The notes under the pieces: model-generated
Seen by the model: the letters and a program-made list of their open reading frames with translations, nothing else
The model's database searches: none
What the model was told of the DNA's origin: nothing
Program-made: the position numbers and the translations under genes
Part shown: positions 1 through 10,418 of the stretch, one piece after another
Layout of the letters: each line of letters opens with the position of its first letter
Position numbering within the stretch: position 1 is the first letter of the stretch
Assembly: GCA_944989445.1 (NCBI GenBank)
Contig: CALYLW010000322.1
Span: 341,723 to 405,722, forward strand
From: Ampullaceana balthica
Taxonomy: Eukaryota; Mollusca; Gastropoda; Lymnaeidae
Length of the DNA stretch: 64,000 nucleotides
Direction: 5' to 3'

Positions 1-10
1 TTATACTCAG
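1..10 (+). CDS. Gene A, last 10 nt of CTLD2 third exon
   Basis: The bases end in CAG followed by GTAAGA-type donor sequence. They are identical to the end of the gene B CTLD exon (58050-58059), and the following about 270 bp of intron is also clearly homologous. It ends in phase 1, which fits the next exon at 2391. Confidence 0.75.
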
Positions 11-3000
11 GTAAGAGTATTGTTCTAAACTAATTTCTAACAAAACTATTTTTAAGACTCAGGTATTCATTTTATTATCATCACATCGAAATTTAGGTTT
101 TTTAAACGTGTTAGATGTTGGTTTTAAAACTAAACTTTATAAAGAAGTAAAATTAAGGTTTAACTTACGTAACAAATATTATGTAGGCGTTAATTTGATC
201 TAAAAAAATTCGTTATTATTGCTCTTTTGTATACATTTTTAGTATATTTAAAGAATTTTTTTTTAAATATAAATATGTCTCTAAGAGACCATCCATTAAG
301 TACGTCACGCTATTTTTTACTATTTTTGACCCCCATCTCCCCTGTTACAAACTGTCAAAAATCTCGGGACCCTCCCTCTAAAGTACGTCACACTTTCTAA
401 TTTTATTTTAATAAATACCGTATTAAAATATTTAATTTAATACTTAAAATACACTTCACTATTAAACTTTATTAAAATATAAAATATCCACTTAAAAGTA
501 GGCATGTATCAGATTCAAAATTTTGAAATCCTCCCGGAGCCGAAGCCGGAGCCGGATTTGTAAAAAATAGATGGATTCCGGATTTACCGGAGTTGGATCA
601 GAAATCCGGTACATCCCTACTTAAAAGAACTAACAGATTATTAAAATGACTTTAATAGTAGAATAGTTAATTGTCAACAGTTGTCAAAGTTATTCAATGA
701 AAAAGTAACTCAATCTAGATCGAATTTGAAAACAAAAATGGCAAAAAATTTGAAAATTATGTATCATATTATATACGTCATTTATCTGCTACCCTTTCAT
801 TTACAATGGGTGAGGTCAAGTGTTAGAAAATTTTCCGATTGTACACTCTATTGGCACAGGATAAGAAGTATATGAGCGAAACTTGACCTCACCCAGTGAT
901 TAATAAATAAGGAAACAAAATAATTTGACTAAAGAACAAACTAGATTGACAAATTATGTGATTAACTCTTGTCTTATATTGAATCTGTTTATTATGGTCC
1001 TGTGAATTATGTTTAATTTAAAAATTTTCAATAGACATCATCTTACAACGATGAATTGAAGTTTTCATCCATAGTTACGACTGATATCAATCTTTCAACA
1101 TCATCGTTTCCTGGAAGGATAATTGCAGACAGATCAACTAGTCCTCATCTAGACACTCAACAGCCCCTGTATGTACATTTTTTCTTCTGGCAATAACTGA
1201 CATGGGTTCTCTTTGCCTTCTAGAAGTGATACTCAAAGGAAGGATGCGTTTTATCTGAGTTGATTCTTGAACAGTTTTGGTGTGCATATTCTCCTGAGCT
1301 GGAGCTCTGTGTTATCCTCCATATTTCAACTTTATTGTTTATCAGGAAAAAATATAAGTGACATATTTTGGAAATTCGATCAAGTAAGATGGTCTGCAAA
1401 GATTGACAATAAAGATCATATGGTTTTACTTTGAAAACTCAAAATGTCATCAAATATTTGAGAGTTTGTACCACAAATAAGGAAGGAAACTTATGACAAT
1501 CTGCATCTATTCTTTATGAAATTTTAAGTTAATCAGTTGTTTGGTTAATTGTGATAAGAGGAGGAAAGAATCTCGAAGGTAAAACGTTGAAATATGAGCT
1601 TCGTATTTTCTTGCAACAATTCATGTCCTGATATTTCACAATTTCAGTGATTTATTGGCTGGTACGAACATGATTGTCAGACTATTCCTGGCCCTTCTAT
1701 ATCAGTCCTGCCGCATCCAATTCAGATTTATGAATAACACATTCAGGAGATACGCATTTCATTCTATTTCGACATAAAACTAACTCAAATGTTTCGCAAA
1801 ATATTTTTTTTTAAAATTATTTTTAAAGCTATTTAAATCCTACTAAAGAAATCACAAATAAGAAATAAAAAATATTTTAAAAAATTATAAATGTGTGACA
1901 TCACACCTGGCCAGACCCCCCTCCCTCTGTCACTAACTGTCACAATTTATTGCATTCCCTCCCCCCTCGGAGCATGACGTACTTTATGGAAAGCCACTAA
2001 TATCATCAATATTACTTTTCTATGTCTGGTGAAATCAAAATATACTTTATTATGTCTGATATCAAAATATCTACTTAAGTAGCTACGTCAGTATGTCTTA
2101 TATAGCTTTAAATATTATCGTAGGTCTTACTTTATCAATATCTACTTAAATGTGTCATATAAATTTTCTGGTGAAGCGTAGACGGCAATAATCTTATGTA
2201 TACAAACTTTGTCTGTAAAAATTATGATAAGATCAATATCTATTTTAGTATGTCTGGTAAAAATAATATATATTGGTATATCTGATTTCATTTAAAAACA
2301 AAATTTAGTATAAAATATACTATGTCTACTATCTAGATGTACATTTTCCTATGCAGCTCACTTTTTAAAAGTTTCATTGCCAACTTGCAGAAGTTCTTCA
2401 AGTCACTGTCAATGATGAACCTAAAGAAAGAAATGCTGAGATTGTTATCTTAAAGAATTCAACCATGACCATCGAATGTCTGGCTAAAACTACCAACAAT
2501 TCGATCATCTTGTCCATCAGTTTCAAAGATCACGTGATCATGACAGTTTCTAACCAATCACGGCTTGTGTATGACGTAGACAATGCCCTGTGCGAGGATG
2601 CTGGCAGATATAGCTGCAATGTTGATTTTACTGACAGTGGAATTTCTGTGGAATATTTCATTCTCATAGATATGGATTGTAAGTTCTAAGAAATATTTTA
2701 TAGATATGGATTATAAGTTTAAATAATTATTTCATTTATATATATATATGGATTGTAAGTTGTAAAGAACGTATTATTTTCATAAATACTGTTTGAAAGT
2801 TTTAAGGACTATTTCGTTTTGAAAGATAGAGATTGTAAAATTAAAAGAAAATTGTATTTTTATAGATATGGATTATACATTTAATGAATATTTCATTTTT
2901 TAATAATATTGATTGTAAATTTAAAAGAATATTTCATTTTCATAGATATGGATTGTGAATTTAAAGTATTTCAATTTATTAAATTGGATTTTAGGTTTAA

Positions 3001-6000
3001 GGGAAGGTGTGGGTCAGAATTGGCACAAAATTACATTTTTAAGTATTACTAGTTTTCTTTTAATTTGGTTTCAATAGCCATTTTTAATATAAATTACATT
3101 ACAATTTAATCATAATATTATAGAAAATATGTTAAAATGTTATTTTATTAACCCTATGAGGAGGTGTAAAGTCGTATTATGATACGTAATACTGTTTTTT
3201 TTACCGACTTCATTCATGTATTTAAAATCGTCCAACCATATCAAATATTGTATCAATGGAAAGCTGGATTTTTAAAGATTTAGTTAAATATAAATTTCCC
3301 ATCTAAGTCAACTGAAACATGTCTTTATTATTCTACGTCCGGTGACTATCACATGTCTTTATTATTCTCCGTCCGGCGACTGTAACATTTTTGTATTGTT
3401 CTAGGTCCAGTGAATTTAACATTTCTGTATTGTTCTAGGTCCAGCGATTGTAACATTATCTATTGGACAGATGGTAGCCACCCCCTCACATCATATCATG
3501 ACAAGTGTTGGCTCAGATCTGTACTTTAACTGTACTGTAAAATACGGAAAGGAAGATTTTTATTTGGAAATTCTAAAGAATGACAAAGTTCTTACCAAAC
3601 AGTATGACATCTCCACTGTGACCTTTAACCTCTCGGTGGCTGGCTGCAATGACTCGGATGTCTACACATGTCGATATCATCAACTACATCCAGAGATGAA
3701 CACGAAGAGCTCACCTTTGTTTATGGGAGTGCACAATTGTGGGTGTCTCGTTAGATGACCCTTGTTTATATACGTTTACAATTGTGGGTGTCTGTTTTGA
3801 AGCTGCTCAATAAAAAAATAACAAAAAATATTGTTTTTAAAATACAATAAATCAAATCAAACATGCATCGTAAAAATATATTTTAAGAACTATTTTTCAT
3901 ATAGGGATACGATTCCTTAAATACTATTTAAACTTTAAATTTTTCTTGTGCCTTTATCTAAGAAAAAAAATATAATATAATGTAAGAAACTTTGAATTTC
4001 TTGTACTTTTTATTATTTCTGTTCCACAGGTCCGACCCACATTCTTTCGTTCGGTGTCACTGAAAATGTAATGATGCTTGATGATTTTGATTTTCCTGAG
4101 ACTGAAGACGATGAACTTTTTGAGGGCGACGAATTCGCAGACTCGGGTGGCCTAATAGTTTGTAATGCAGAGACATATTCACGTCCGACAACTCTACTGA
4201 TCAAGTCTGAGGCTGGAAAGGTTCTCAACAGACAAGAAAACACGTCGGTCATTGAACTTTATCCTGGTCACATGACATGTAAGGACAAGGGAAAAGTTGT
4301 GTGTCAAATCATTGACCATATGAGAAATGAGACGGGCTCGAAAACTTCATACACATGGGTGGACAGATGTGAGTGGGCACGTCTTTCAGTTTTAACCATT
4401 AGTCACCATCGACAGTGCTGTTAACTCAAGGTGCCAAATTTTCCCAGGCAGGAGGAAAAAAATTCACAAATTAGACTAAAAATTCCCACAATTAATTAAA
4501 TCCTTTTGACGAAGCCAAAGAGCGGGGGGGGGGCGTTCAGTTTGATACTGGGGGAAATAAAAATAAATCAACAATCTCTAAATGAAAACATTATTACGGT
4601 CATTACACCGATATGTTGTATTTTACAAAAAGTAATGTCTTTAATTGCTATAAAATATAAAATTTTAAATTTAAAAAAATGAATGTTTTGTAATTTATTT
4701 AATTTATACCGAATCAATCATATATAGTTACATAGATTTTTTAGAGTCTTGAATTATTGAAAAGAAGAGATCCTTGATATTTTATATTTAATATATTATC
4801 TAGTCTAATTCAGTCCACTTTGACTATATCATCAGTGTTCGATTCTGCCACTTTGATTCAGTGATTATATTAAAAAAACTAATTCAGATTGCATTTTGCT
4901 AAAATTTTGGGAAAAACCTAGCCAACACGTCTCAAAAAACCTAGATCCGAAAAAAAAACCTACACACACAAAAATAAACAAATTAAATATGACGTCACAA
5001 AGCTTCCCCCCCTCCCCACCCTAAAAAAGTATTTATTATTTGAAAATGATCATATTTAAAATCATTTTATTTTATTGTCATTCAAGTGTGTACATGTATT
5101 TAATTTGAAACATTTGTCAATCTCAAATATTTCCATATTTAAAACCAAATCCTCATAAATTCCCAAATTCCCAATTCTATAAATTTGGTTAAAAAATTCC
5201 TACGATTTGGTAAATTTCCCAGGAATTAACAGCACTGACCATCGGGTTTTGAATGCTTCAATCCTAGTCAGATATTTTCATTGTAGATTTTATTTCTATT
5301 TTATAAAATGTAATTGTTAAATCTGTCAGGCAGACTTCTTTTAATGTGTATATAACACGAATCCTCTTACTATAAGAAATGAGGAAAACTTGTTTAAAAA
5401 AATGCAATAAAAAATAGTTCACATCGACATCTTTCCTCAAGTCAGTTATTTAGCATCATTAACACCTCCTCTCTACTTCTCAAAAGTTTTAATTGCTTTA
5501 TACAATTTATGAAAATACGTTTGTGTTTCTTGTACATATAAATTCTTACACTCCCCCCCCACCAAACAAATATATCTCACAATGGAGCAAGACGATCTAA
5601 GAAAGACTTTAACATGAGTTTCTTAAAATAAACTCTTACGTTTTCTTTATGTAACTTATCATTATGTAACTTATCATTATGTAACTTATAATTATGTACC
5701 TTATCATTATGTAACTTATCATTATGTAACTTATCATTATGTAACTTATCATTATGTAACGTATCATTATGAAACTTATCATTATGTAACTTATCATTAT
5801 GTAACTTATCATTATGTAACTTATCATTATGTTACTTATCATTATGTAACTTATCATTATGTAACTTATCATTATGTAACTTATTATGTAACTTATCATT
5901 GTGTAACTTATCATTATGTAACTTATCATTATGTAACGTATCATTATGAAACTTATCATTATGTAACTTATCATTATGTAACTTATCATTATGTAACTTA

Positions 6001-9000
6001 TCATTTGTAACTTATCATTATGTAACTAATCATTATGTAACTAATCATTATTTAACTTATCATTATGTAACTTAACATTATGTAACTTATCATTATGTAA
6101 CTTATCATTGTGTAACTTATCATTATGTAACTTATCATTATGTAACGTATCATTATGAAACTTATCATTATGTAACTTATCATTATGTAACTTATCATTA
6201 TGTAACTTATCATTATGTAACTTATCATTATGTAACTAATCATTATGTAACTAATCATTATGTAACTAATCATTATGTAACTTATCATTATGTAACTTAT
6301 CATTATGTAACTTATCATTATGTAACTAATCATTATGTAACTAATCATTATGTAAATTATCATTATGTAACTTATCATTGTGTAACTTATCATTATGTAA
6401 CTTATCATTATGTAACTTATCATTATGTAACTTATCATTATGTAACTTATCATTATGTAACTTATCATTATGTAACTTATCATTATGTAACTTATCATTG
6501 TGTAACTTATCATTATGTAACTTATCATTATGTAACGTATCATTATGAAACTTATCATTATGTAACTTATCATTATGTAACTTATCATTATGTAACTTAT
6601 CATTATGTAACTAATCATTATGTAACTAATCATTATGTAACTAATCATTATGTAACTTATCATTATGTAACTTATCATTATGTAACTTATCATTATGTAA
6701 CTTATCATTGTGTAACTTATCATTATGTAACTTATCATTATGTAACGTATCATTATGAAACTTGTCATTATGTAACTTATCATTATGTAACTTATCATTA
6801 TGTAAATTATCATTATGTAACTAATCATTATGTAACTAATCATTATGTAACTAATCATTATGTAACTTATCATTATGTAACTTATCATTATGTAACTTAT
6901 CATTATGTAACTTATCATTGTGTAACTTATCATTATGTAACTTATCATTATGTAACTTATCATTATGTAACTTATCATTATGTAACTTATCATTATGTAA
7001 CTTATCATTATGTAACTTATCATTATGTAACTTATCATTATGTAACTTATCATTATGTAATATTTCACTAGGTGAACCAACTTTGTGCCGCCACAAAAAC
7101 CATTTCAAACGACTCCACCCACATATGTCGCACAACTTGACAGCATCCTTCTGTTTTATGATGGACAGAACGTTGCACATAATCGAGGATAAACAACTGT
7201 TCCACGAAGGAAGACTGTTAGATACGAACTCCACAATTAAACATGACATTACCATCAAGGTTAACAGGACAAATCCATATCAATACACTTTGGAAGTGAC
7301 ACTTGTCCATGTTAAAGCTGAAGATCTTGGGAAGTATTTCATCCTCCTGAAATTTAATGACAGAACTGTGTTGACATTTTTTATAACAGTTCAGAATTTA
7401 GGTGAGTCTATACAATATTTTTAATATATAGATTGTGCTCTGCTTTCTTCAACAGTGGAATTTTTTTTTAAATTAATCTTCTTCTGTTATATCAGCATGT
7501 TTAATGTTCAGGTATTATATGTTATAACATTACGCTTTTAAATTAAAGTTATTATTTTAGAAATGGTAGCAATTTTAACAAAATGTTATACAGTTTGATT
7601 TTTCAATTCTAAACTTCTATTTGTATTAGCTATGAGAATCCGGAATGAATATAAATTAGTAAAAAATAAATAAACAATATTAGCCAGTGAGTGTATCTGA
7701 ATAAATGAATTAAAAATTATCATAATGTTTATATAATTAATGCTAATTTACAAAACGGTTCTATCCTTAATCTATCTGGAATTTAGGTAAAACATTCTTT
7801 GTAGTAACCAATAATTTTGCAATACAATGTATAATTAATTGTCACGTGCATAATTTTCATGTTGTTGTTTTAATGCTTGTCATGACATTTTTTTGCAAAA
7901 TATTCAACACAATCAATAATAATATTGGTAATTTATTAATATTATAATTATAGTAATTTATTAAATTATTCTACGGTTAAAAAAAAACCCTTGAGCAGAC
8001 GAAATTTTATAACGATATAAAATTACTTTATTTTCAGTCACTGTTCAAAGTTCATCAGATGGCCTCTTCTCTCCGTTCATGTCTTACGGATTGCCTTGTG
8101 TTATCTTCCTTCTTTTAGTTCTTGCATTGGTGGCTATTTATAGCATTGTTAAAAAGAAAACGTAAGTTCCTTCATTAACGTTATAAGTTTGTTAAAAATA
8201 TTAAACTTGATTATTTCTTTTTCATCCAAACCTTACAAATTGTTACAAAACCTGAATGCAAAAATAATAAAATAAAAAAAGATGTATTGTTTGCTTAAAC
8301 AATTTACAGCTATTTTCATTTTTAAATTACAGTCGGACCTCTCTATGTCAAACTCAAAGGGACCAGAAAAAAAATTCAACTTATGGATTTTTCAAGTTAG
8401 GGAAATTCGCGTTATAAGCACAGATTACTCAAGGGTAAAGTTGATATTGATAGGGGTGTGGGGGAGGGTGGAACAGCCATACAAGCGAGAAGGCTTGAAT
8501 GGAGGGAGAGGCGTTGTCTGATGTTTCATATGAAAGGAAGTCGACAGCTTTGAAATACCGACACCACCGAAAAATCCCCTCACCCCACCCTTGTCTCCCT
8601 CCACAGTGGGATGGGGAGATTAAGATTTTTTCTTTAACTAGTTTTACACAAACGCCTTGGAAAATTCGACTTAAGTAGGTTGAAAGTTAAAAATCTTCGA
8701 TTTTAGGAGATATAAAATACATTAGTATTAGACTTTGGCCGGAACCCTACAGCTTATTTGATAAAGGAAGGTTTTCAATTTAGAGAAGTTCGACTTAGCG
8801 AGGTCCGCCTATATTTTTATTGTTATAGAAAGCAACTTCTTTGCTATGTTTGACATATTATTTTAATTCATTAATTAATTATATTTTGAAAATAATCATT
8901 TTTTAATATATGTTTCATCTGAAATTTTAAGTTTTCGCATTAAAGGCAAAAGCAAATTGTAATTTTTCTGATGATTTTGCTTTAATTAATATTTCAAAGA

Positions 9001-10010
9001 CGATTTTCTTTTCTTGTGAATCTTTAGATGTGCTGTGAAGAATGCCAGCAATTCAGGTATATTAAAGTGCCAGCATATTTTTTTATTTTTACAATTCGCA
9101 CAATAACATTATTAGTGTGTTCCTTATTAACCTAGACAATAATTGTTTCTTATCCTTTTTATATATTTAGAGCCCACGATAAAAATTCTGATAATTATGT
9201 CACAAAAGAGAATAAAAAAGTTTAATGTGATTAGCTTAACGTCTCTATAATTTATATGATGAAAAAATGTAATCTTATTATTTTAAACCGACTTCATACT
9301 TTTAAATTCCAACTGAAACCAAATTTCAAATCTTGTAAAACATATTAAAAATACATGTAAAATGTTCTCTAAATTCCATTAGCTTGAAATGAGTGTTCAT
9401 ACTTGGTTGAAAATTGAAAGCATATTGTTTACTATATATAAGAATAATTTAAGATCACATCGTTTTGATAATATTGTAAATGACAAAATAAATAAAAATA
9501 TTTCTAGTTTACAGCTACAAATGAACAAATATATCGTAAAGAAAAAGTCGTGCCATTTTAGTATGCTGACAGTGAAATATATATTCTCATTTTTGGTGAT
9601 CTGAAAGATAAAAATACACCATTGGTATACATACTCTCATATCTGGTCCACTCAGCTGACTGACTCTGTTTGTGGTATACATACTCTCATATCTGGTCCA
9701 CTCAGCTGACTGACTCTGTTTGTGTTATAGCTTGTTCATGTCCGAGTTGATGACAATTGTTCTGTACATGGCGGAGTCACTGGCAAACAACCTTGTTTTC
9801 TTCTTGTGTTTATTAGACAAAATATATCAATGTCGTAATGTTCTTAAATGTCATACAATTCTAAAATGTATTAATATTAAAAATGTCATGATGTTCTAAA
9901 ATATTATGATTTCTAAAATGTTATGATATTCTAAAATGTGCTGTATTTTAGGTAAAGTGGCTCAAGTGATGAGTGGTGGATTCAAGTACACGACACTGAG
10001 AGAAGATTAG
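1..10010 (+). CDS. Gene A: 3' part of a transmembrane CTLD/Ig receptor (spliced, 5' partial)
   Basis: Spliced model with exons 1-10, 2391-2678, 3439-3738, 4030-4368, 7072-7401, 8038-8161, 9028-9056 and 9952-10010; stop TAG at 10008-10010. Every junction is GT-AG and the reading frame is continuous (phases 1-1-1-1-1-2-1). The order is CTLD end, Ig, Ig, Ig, Ig, transmembrane helix, cytoplasmic tail. The exon at 1-10 is recognised because its last ten bases and the following intron match 58050-58059 and onward in gene B. The extracellular part has many N-x-S/T sequons. It is probably a cell-surface recognition receptor, by analogy with snail lectin-Ig immune proteins; ligand unknown. Known snail CREP proteins are secreted, so the membrane anchor is a difference. 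The 5' exons (signal peptide, CTLD1, Ig, CTLD2) must lie upstream of the window. Confidence 0.85.
284..1996. mobile_element. Old TIR DNA transposon in gene A intron (paralogue at 58314)
   Basis: The left end reads GACCATCCATTAAGTACGTC and the right end carries the inverse, TGACGTACTTTATGGAAAGC. Each is followed inward by a C-rich stretch with TGTCA motifs. The same element sits at the same intron position in gene B, so it was inserted before the gene duplication. The interior (about 1080-1330) has a protein-like minus-strand tract that is more open in the gene B copy, but I do not recognise the transposase superfamily. Confidence 0.6.
499..619. mobile_element. hAT-type MITE nested in the TIR element
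   Basis: A 121-bp element rich in GGAGCCG-type motifs. Its ends are imperfect inverted repeats (TAGGCATGTATCAGATTC against the complement of AAATCCGGTACATCCCTA). A perfect 8-bp direct repeat CTTAAAAG lies at 491-498 and 620-627, the target duplication length typical of hAT elements. A copy is also present in gene B at about 58527-58647. Confidence 0.75.
2391..2678 (+). CDS. Gene A, Ig domain exon (first Ig after CTLD2)
   Basis: A 288-nt exon, phase 1 to phase 1, with acceptor AACTTGCAG and donor GTAAGT. It encodes one Ig-like domain: B-strand Cys in TIECLA and F-strand motif DAGRYSCN, with a further Cys eight residues before the F-strand Cys. There is no obvious core Trp. Sequons NNS and NQS are present. 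It is about 95% identical to gene B 61682-61969 by eye. Confidence 0.88.
2679..2990 (+). repeat. Degenerate tandem repeat of the Ig exon splice-donor region
   Basis: Immediately downstream of the exon, the exon end plus donor (ATAGATATGGATT followed by GTAAGTT) recurs about seven times with variation, near 2700, 2750, 2870, 2910 and 2945. Several copies keep GTAAG-like decoy donors. The equivalent array is shorter in gene B (61970-62190). Confidence 0.7.
3330..3472 (+). repeat. 34-bp tandem repeat spanning the splice acceptor of the second Ig exon
   Basis: Four units of about 34 bp share the core TATTGTTCTAGGTCCAGTGA. The last unit supplies the real acceptor (CTAG at 3435-3438) and the first coding bases of the exon. 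The previous unit also has an intact CTAG at 3401-3404; splicing there would add 34 nt and shift the frame. Confidence 0.8.
3439..3738 (+). CDS. Gene A, second Ig exon
   Basis: A 300-nt exon, phase 1-1, with acceptor TTCTAG and donor GTGGGT (weaker than GTGAGT in gene B). It encodes an Ig-like domain with B-strand Cys in FNCTV and F-strand Cys in DSDVYTC; a further Cys lies eight residues before the latter. Sequons NCT, NLS and NDS are present. Read-through past the donor meets a stop within about six codons. Gene B 62623-62922 is the paralogous exon. Confidence 0.88.
4030..4368 (+). CDS. Gene A, third Ig exon with acidic variable segment
   Basis: A 339-nt exon, phase 1-1, with acceptor TTCCACAG and donor GTGAGT. 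It encodes an Ig-like domain: Cys in IVCNAE, then CKDKGKVVCQ, where the usual Tyr of the DxGxYxC motif is Val. Residues of roughly 16-40 are very acidic (Asp/Glu-rich) and differ strongly from gene B, while the flanks are nearly identical. The exon is 12 nt shorter than its gene B counterpart. Confidence 0.87.
4413..5237. mobile_element. hAT-type non-autonomous element, present only in gene A
   Basis: The terminal inverted repeats are CAGTGCTGTTAA and its inverse TTAACAGCACTG. Target duplication: ACCATCGA at 4405-4412 and ACCATCGG at 5238-5245. Gene B has the uninterrupted site ACCATCGG at 63643-63650, so this inserted after the duplication. The interior is AT-rich and noncoding. Confidence 0.88.
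5648..7060 (+). repeat. 15-bp minisatellite with a 210-bp higher-order pattern
   Basis: About 94 units of CATTATGTAACTTAT fill the end of the intron and stop 11 bp before the acceptor of the next Ig exon (7072). A variant pair (GTATCATTATGAAAC) marks a higher-order unit: it falls at 5761, 5937, 6147, 6537 and 6747, with two spacings of 210 bp (14 units) and one of 390 bp (26 units). Because 15 is divisible by 3, long artificial ORFs run through it. Each unit contains TTATGTAA and TGATAA (reverse strand). Confidence 0.95.
7072..7401 (+). CDS. Gene A, fourth (membrane-proximal) Ig-like exon
   Basis: A 330-nt exon, phase 1-1, with acceptor TTTCACTAG and donor GTGAGT. The fold signature is degenerate: a Cys in TASFCFMM fits the B strand, but the F-strand motif is AEDLGKYFI, with Ile at the Cys position. 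The extra Cys seen in the other Ig exons is also missing. Sequons NLT, NST and NRT are present. It directly precedes the transmembrane exon. Confidence 0.82.
8038..8161 (+). CDS. Gene A, transmembrane exon
   Basis: A 124-nt exon, phase 1 in and phase 2 out, with acceptor TTTTCAG and donor GTAAGT. It encodes a short Ser-rich juxtamembrane stalk, then about 22 hydrophobic residues (from GLPCVIFLLLV to AIYSIV) followed by KKKT, a stop-transfer charge cluster. This gives a type I single-pass topology. Confidence 0.88.
8330..8810. mobile_element. Tc1/mariner-pogo-like MITE in gene A intron
   Basis: A 480-bp element with inverted ends: CAGTCGGACCTCTC on the left and GCGAGGTCCGCCTA on the right, next to TA dinucleotides. 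It has no coding capacity. A second copy in the opposite orientation lies at 14770-15236. The ends resemble pogo/Tigger termini (CAGT...ACCTC); the assignment is tentative. Confidence 0.65.
9028..9056 (+). CDS. Gene A, 29-nt cytoplasmic micro-exon
   Basis: Acceptor ATCTTTAG, donor GTATAT; phase 2 in, phase 1 out. It encodes TCAVKNASNSG together with split codons. The only support is that it bridges the phase from the transmembrane exon (2) to the last exon (1) without a stop; the GTATAT donor is acceptable but not strong. Confidence 0.65.
9624..9723 (+). repeat. 50-bp perfect tandem duplication
   Basis: Two essentially identical 50-bp units starting GGTATACATACTCTCATATC lie in the last intron of gene A. 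The perfect match implies a recent duplication. Confidence 0.9.
9952..10010 (+). CDS. Gene A, terminal exon with YTTL tail motif
   Basis: A 59-nt coding part, phase 1 in, acceptor TGTATTTTAG. It encodes KVAQVMSGGFKYTTLRED and then the TAG stop. YTTL fits the YxxPhi endocytosis signal. As an ITIM it would be non-canonical, because the -2 residue is Phe. Confidence 0.8.
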
Positions 10011-10232
10011 GAAAGCAAGCGCCGTGTTAGTGCCTGCTGAATCTGTCAAACTTAGCTTCATCTGTCATCATTGTTAGATCTGTCACACATGAATACATCT
10101 GTCATACTTTCTTGCATATGTTTCATCTTGTTGTATTTGCCTAAATGTTTTACAAATGACATTGCTAATATTGACTTACATTCTTTTATCGTAACTAGTT
10201 GCTTTTACCAAGTGTTCTTATAACCGAAAAAA

Positions 10233-10243
10233 AATAAAATAAA
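10233..10243 (+). promoter_or_regulatory. Overlapping poly(A) signals of gene A
   Basis: Two overlapping AATAAA hexamers (10233-10238 and 10238-10243) lie about 225 bp after the stop codon, preceded by an AT-rich 3' UTR. Confidence 0.7.
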
Positions 10244-10418
10244 CTTTCGAGAATTTATGACGTTTTGACCCCGGGCTGCTCGATCTTTTTGGTTTCTAAA
10301 CTGTAAAATTGTTTTAGTTATTTCTTTATTTTTACTATATGTATTTATTACATTAAAGATTAATTTTTATAATATAGTTTAAAATTATTACCTAATAAAA
10401 ATAGTATCAATAGTTATT

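Noticed and set aside
4013..4252. Minus-strand ORF opposite the third Ig exon (and 63239-63490 in gene B)
   Set aside because: Antisense shadow of a conserved coding exon.
5636..7080. Long minus-strand ORFs made of a repeated MISYI peptide
   Set aside because: Translation of the 15-bp minisatellite; the period is divisible by 3, so the frame stays open by chance.
6918..7258. ORFs that run from the minisatellite into the fourth Ig exon (plus) or antisense to it
   Set aside because: The plus ORF is the real exon preceded by repeat translation; the acceptor at 7070-7071 and phase fix the exon start at 7072. The minus one is a shadow.
9952..10010. Canonical ITIM
   Set aside because: The residue two before Tyr is Phe, outside the usual I/V/L/S set; kept only as a YxxPhi-type motif.
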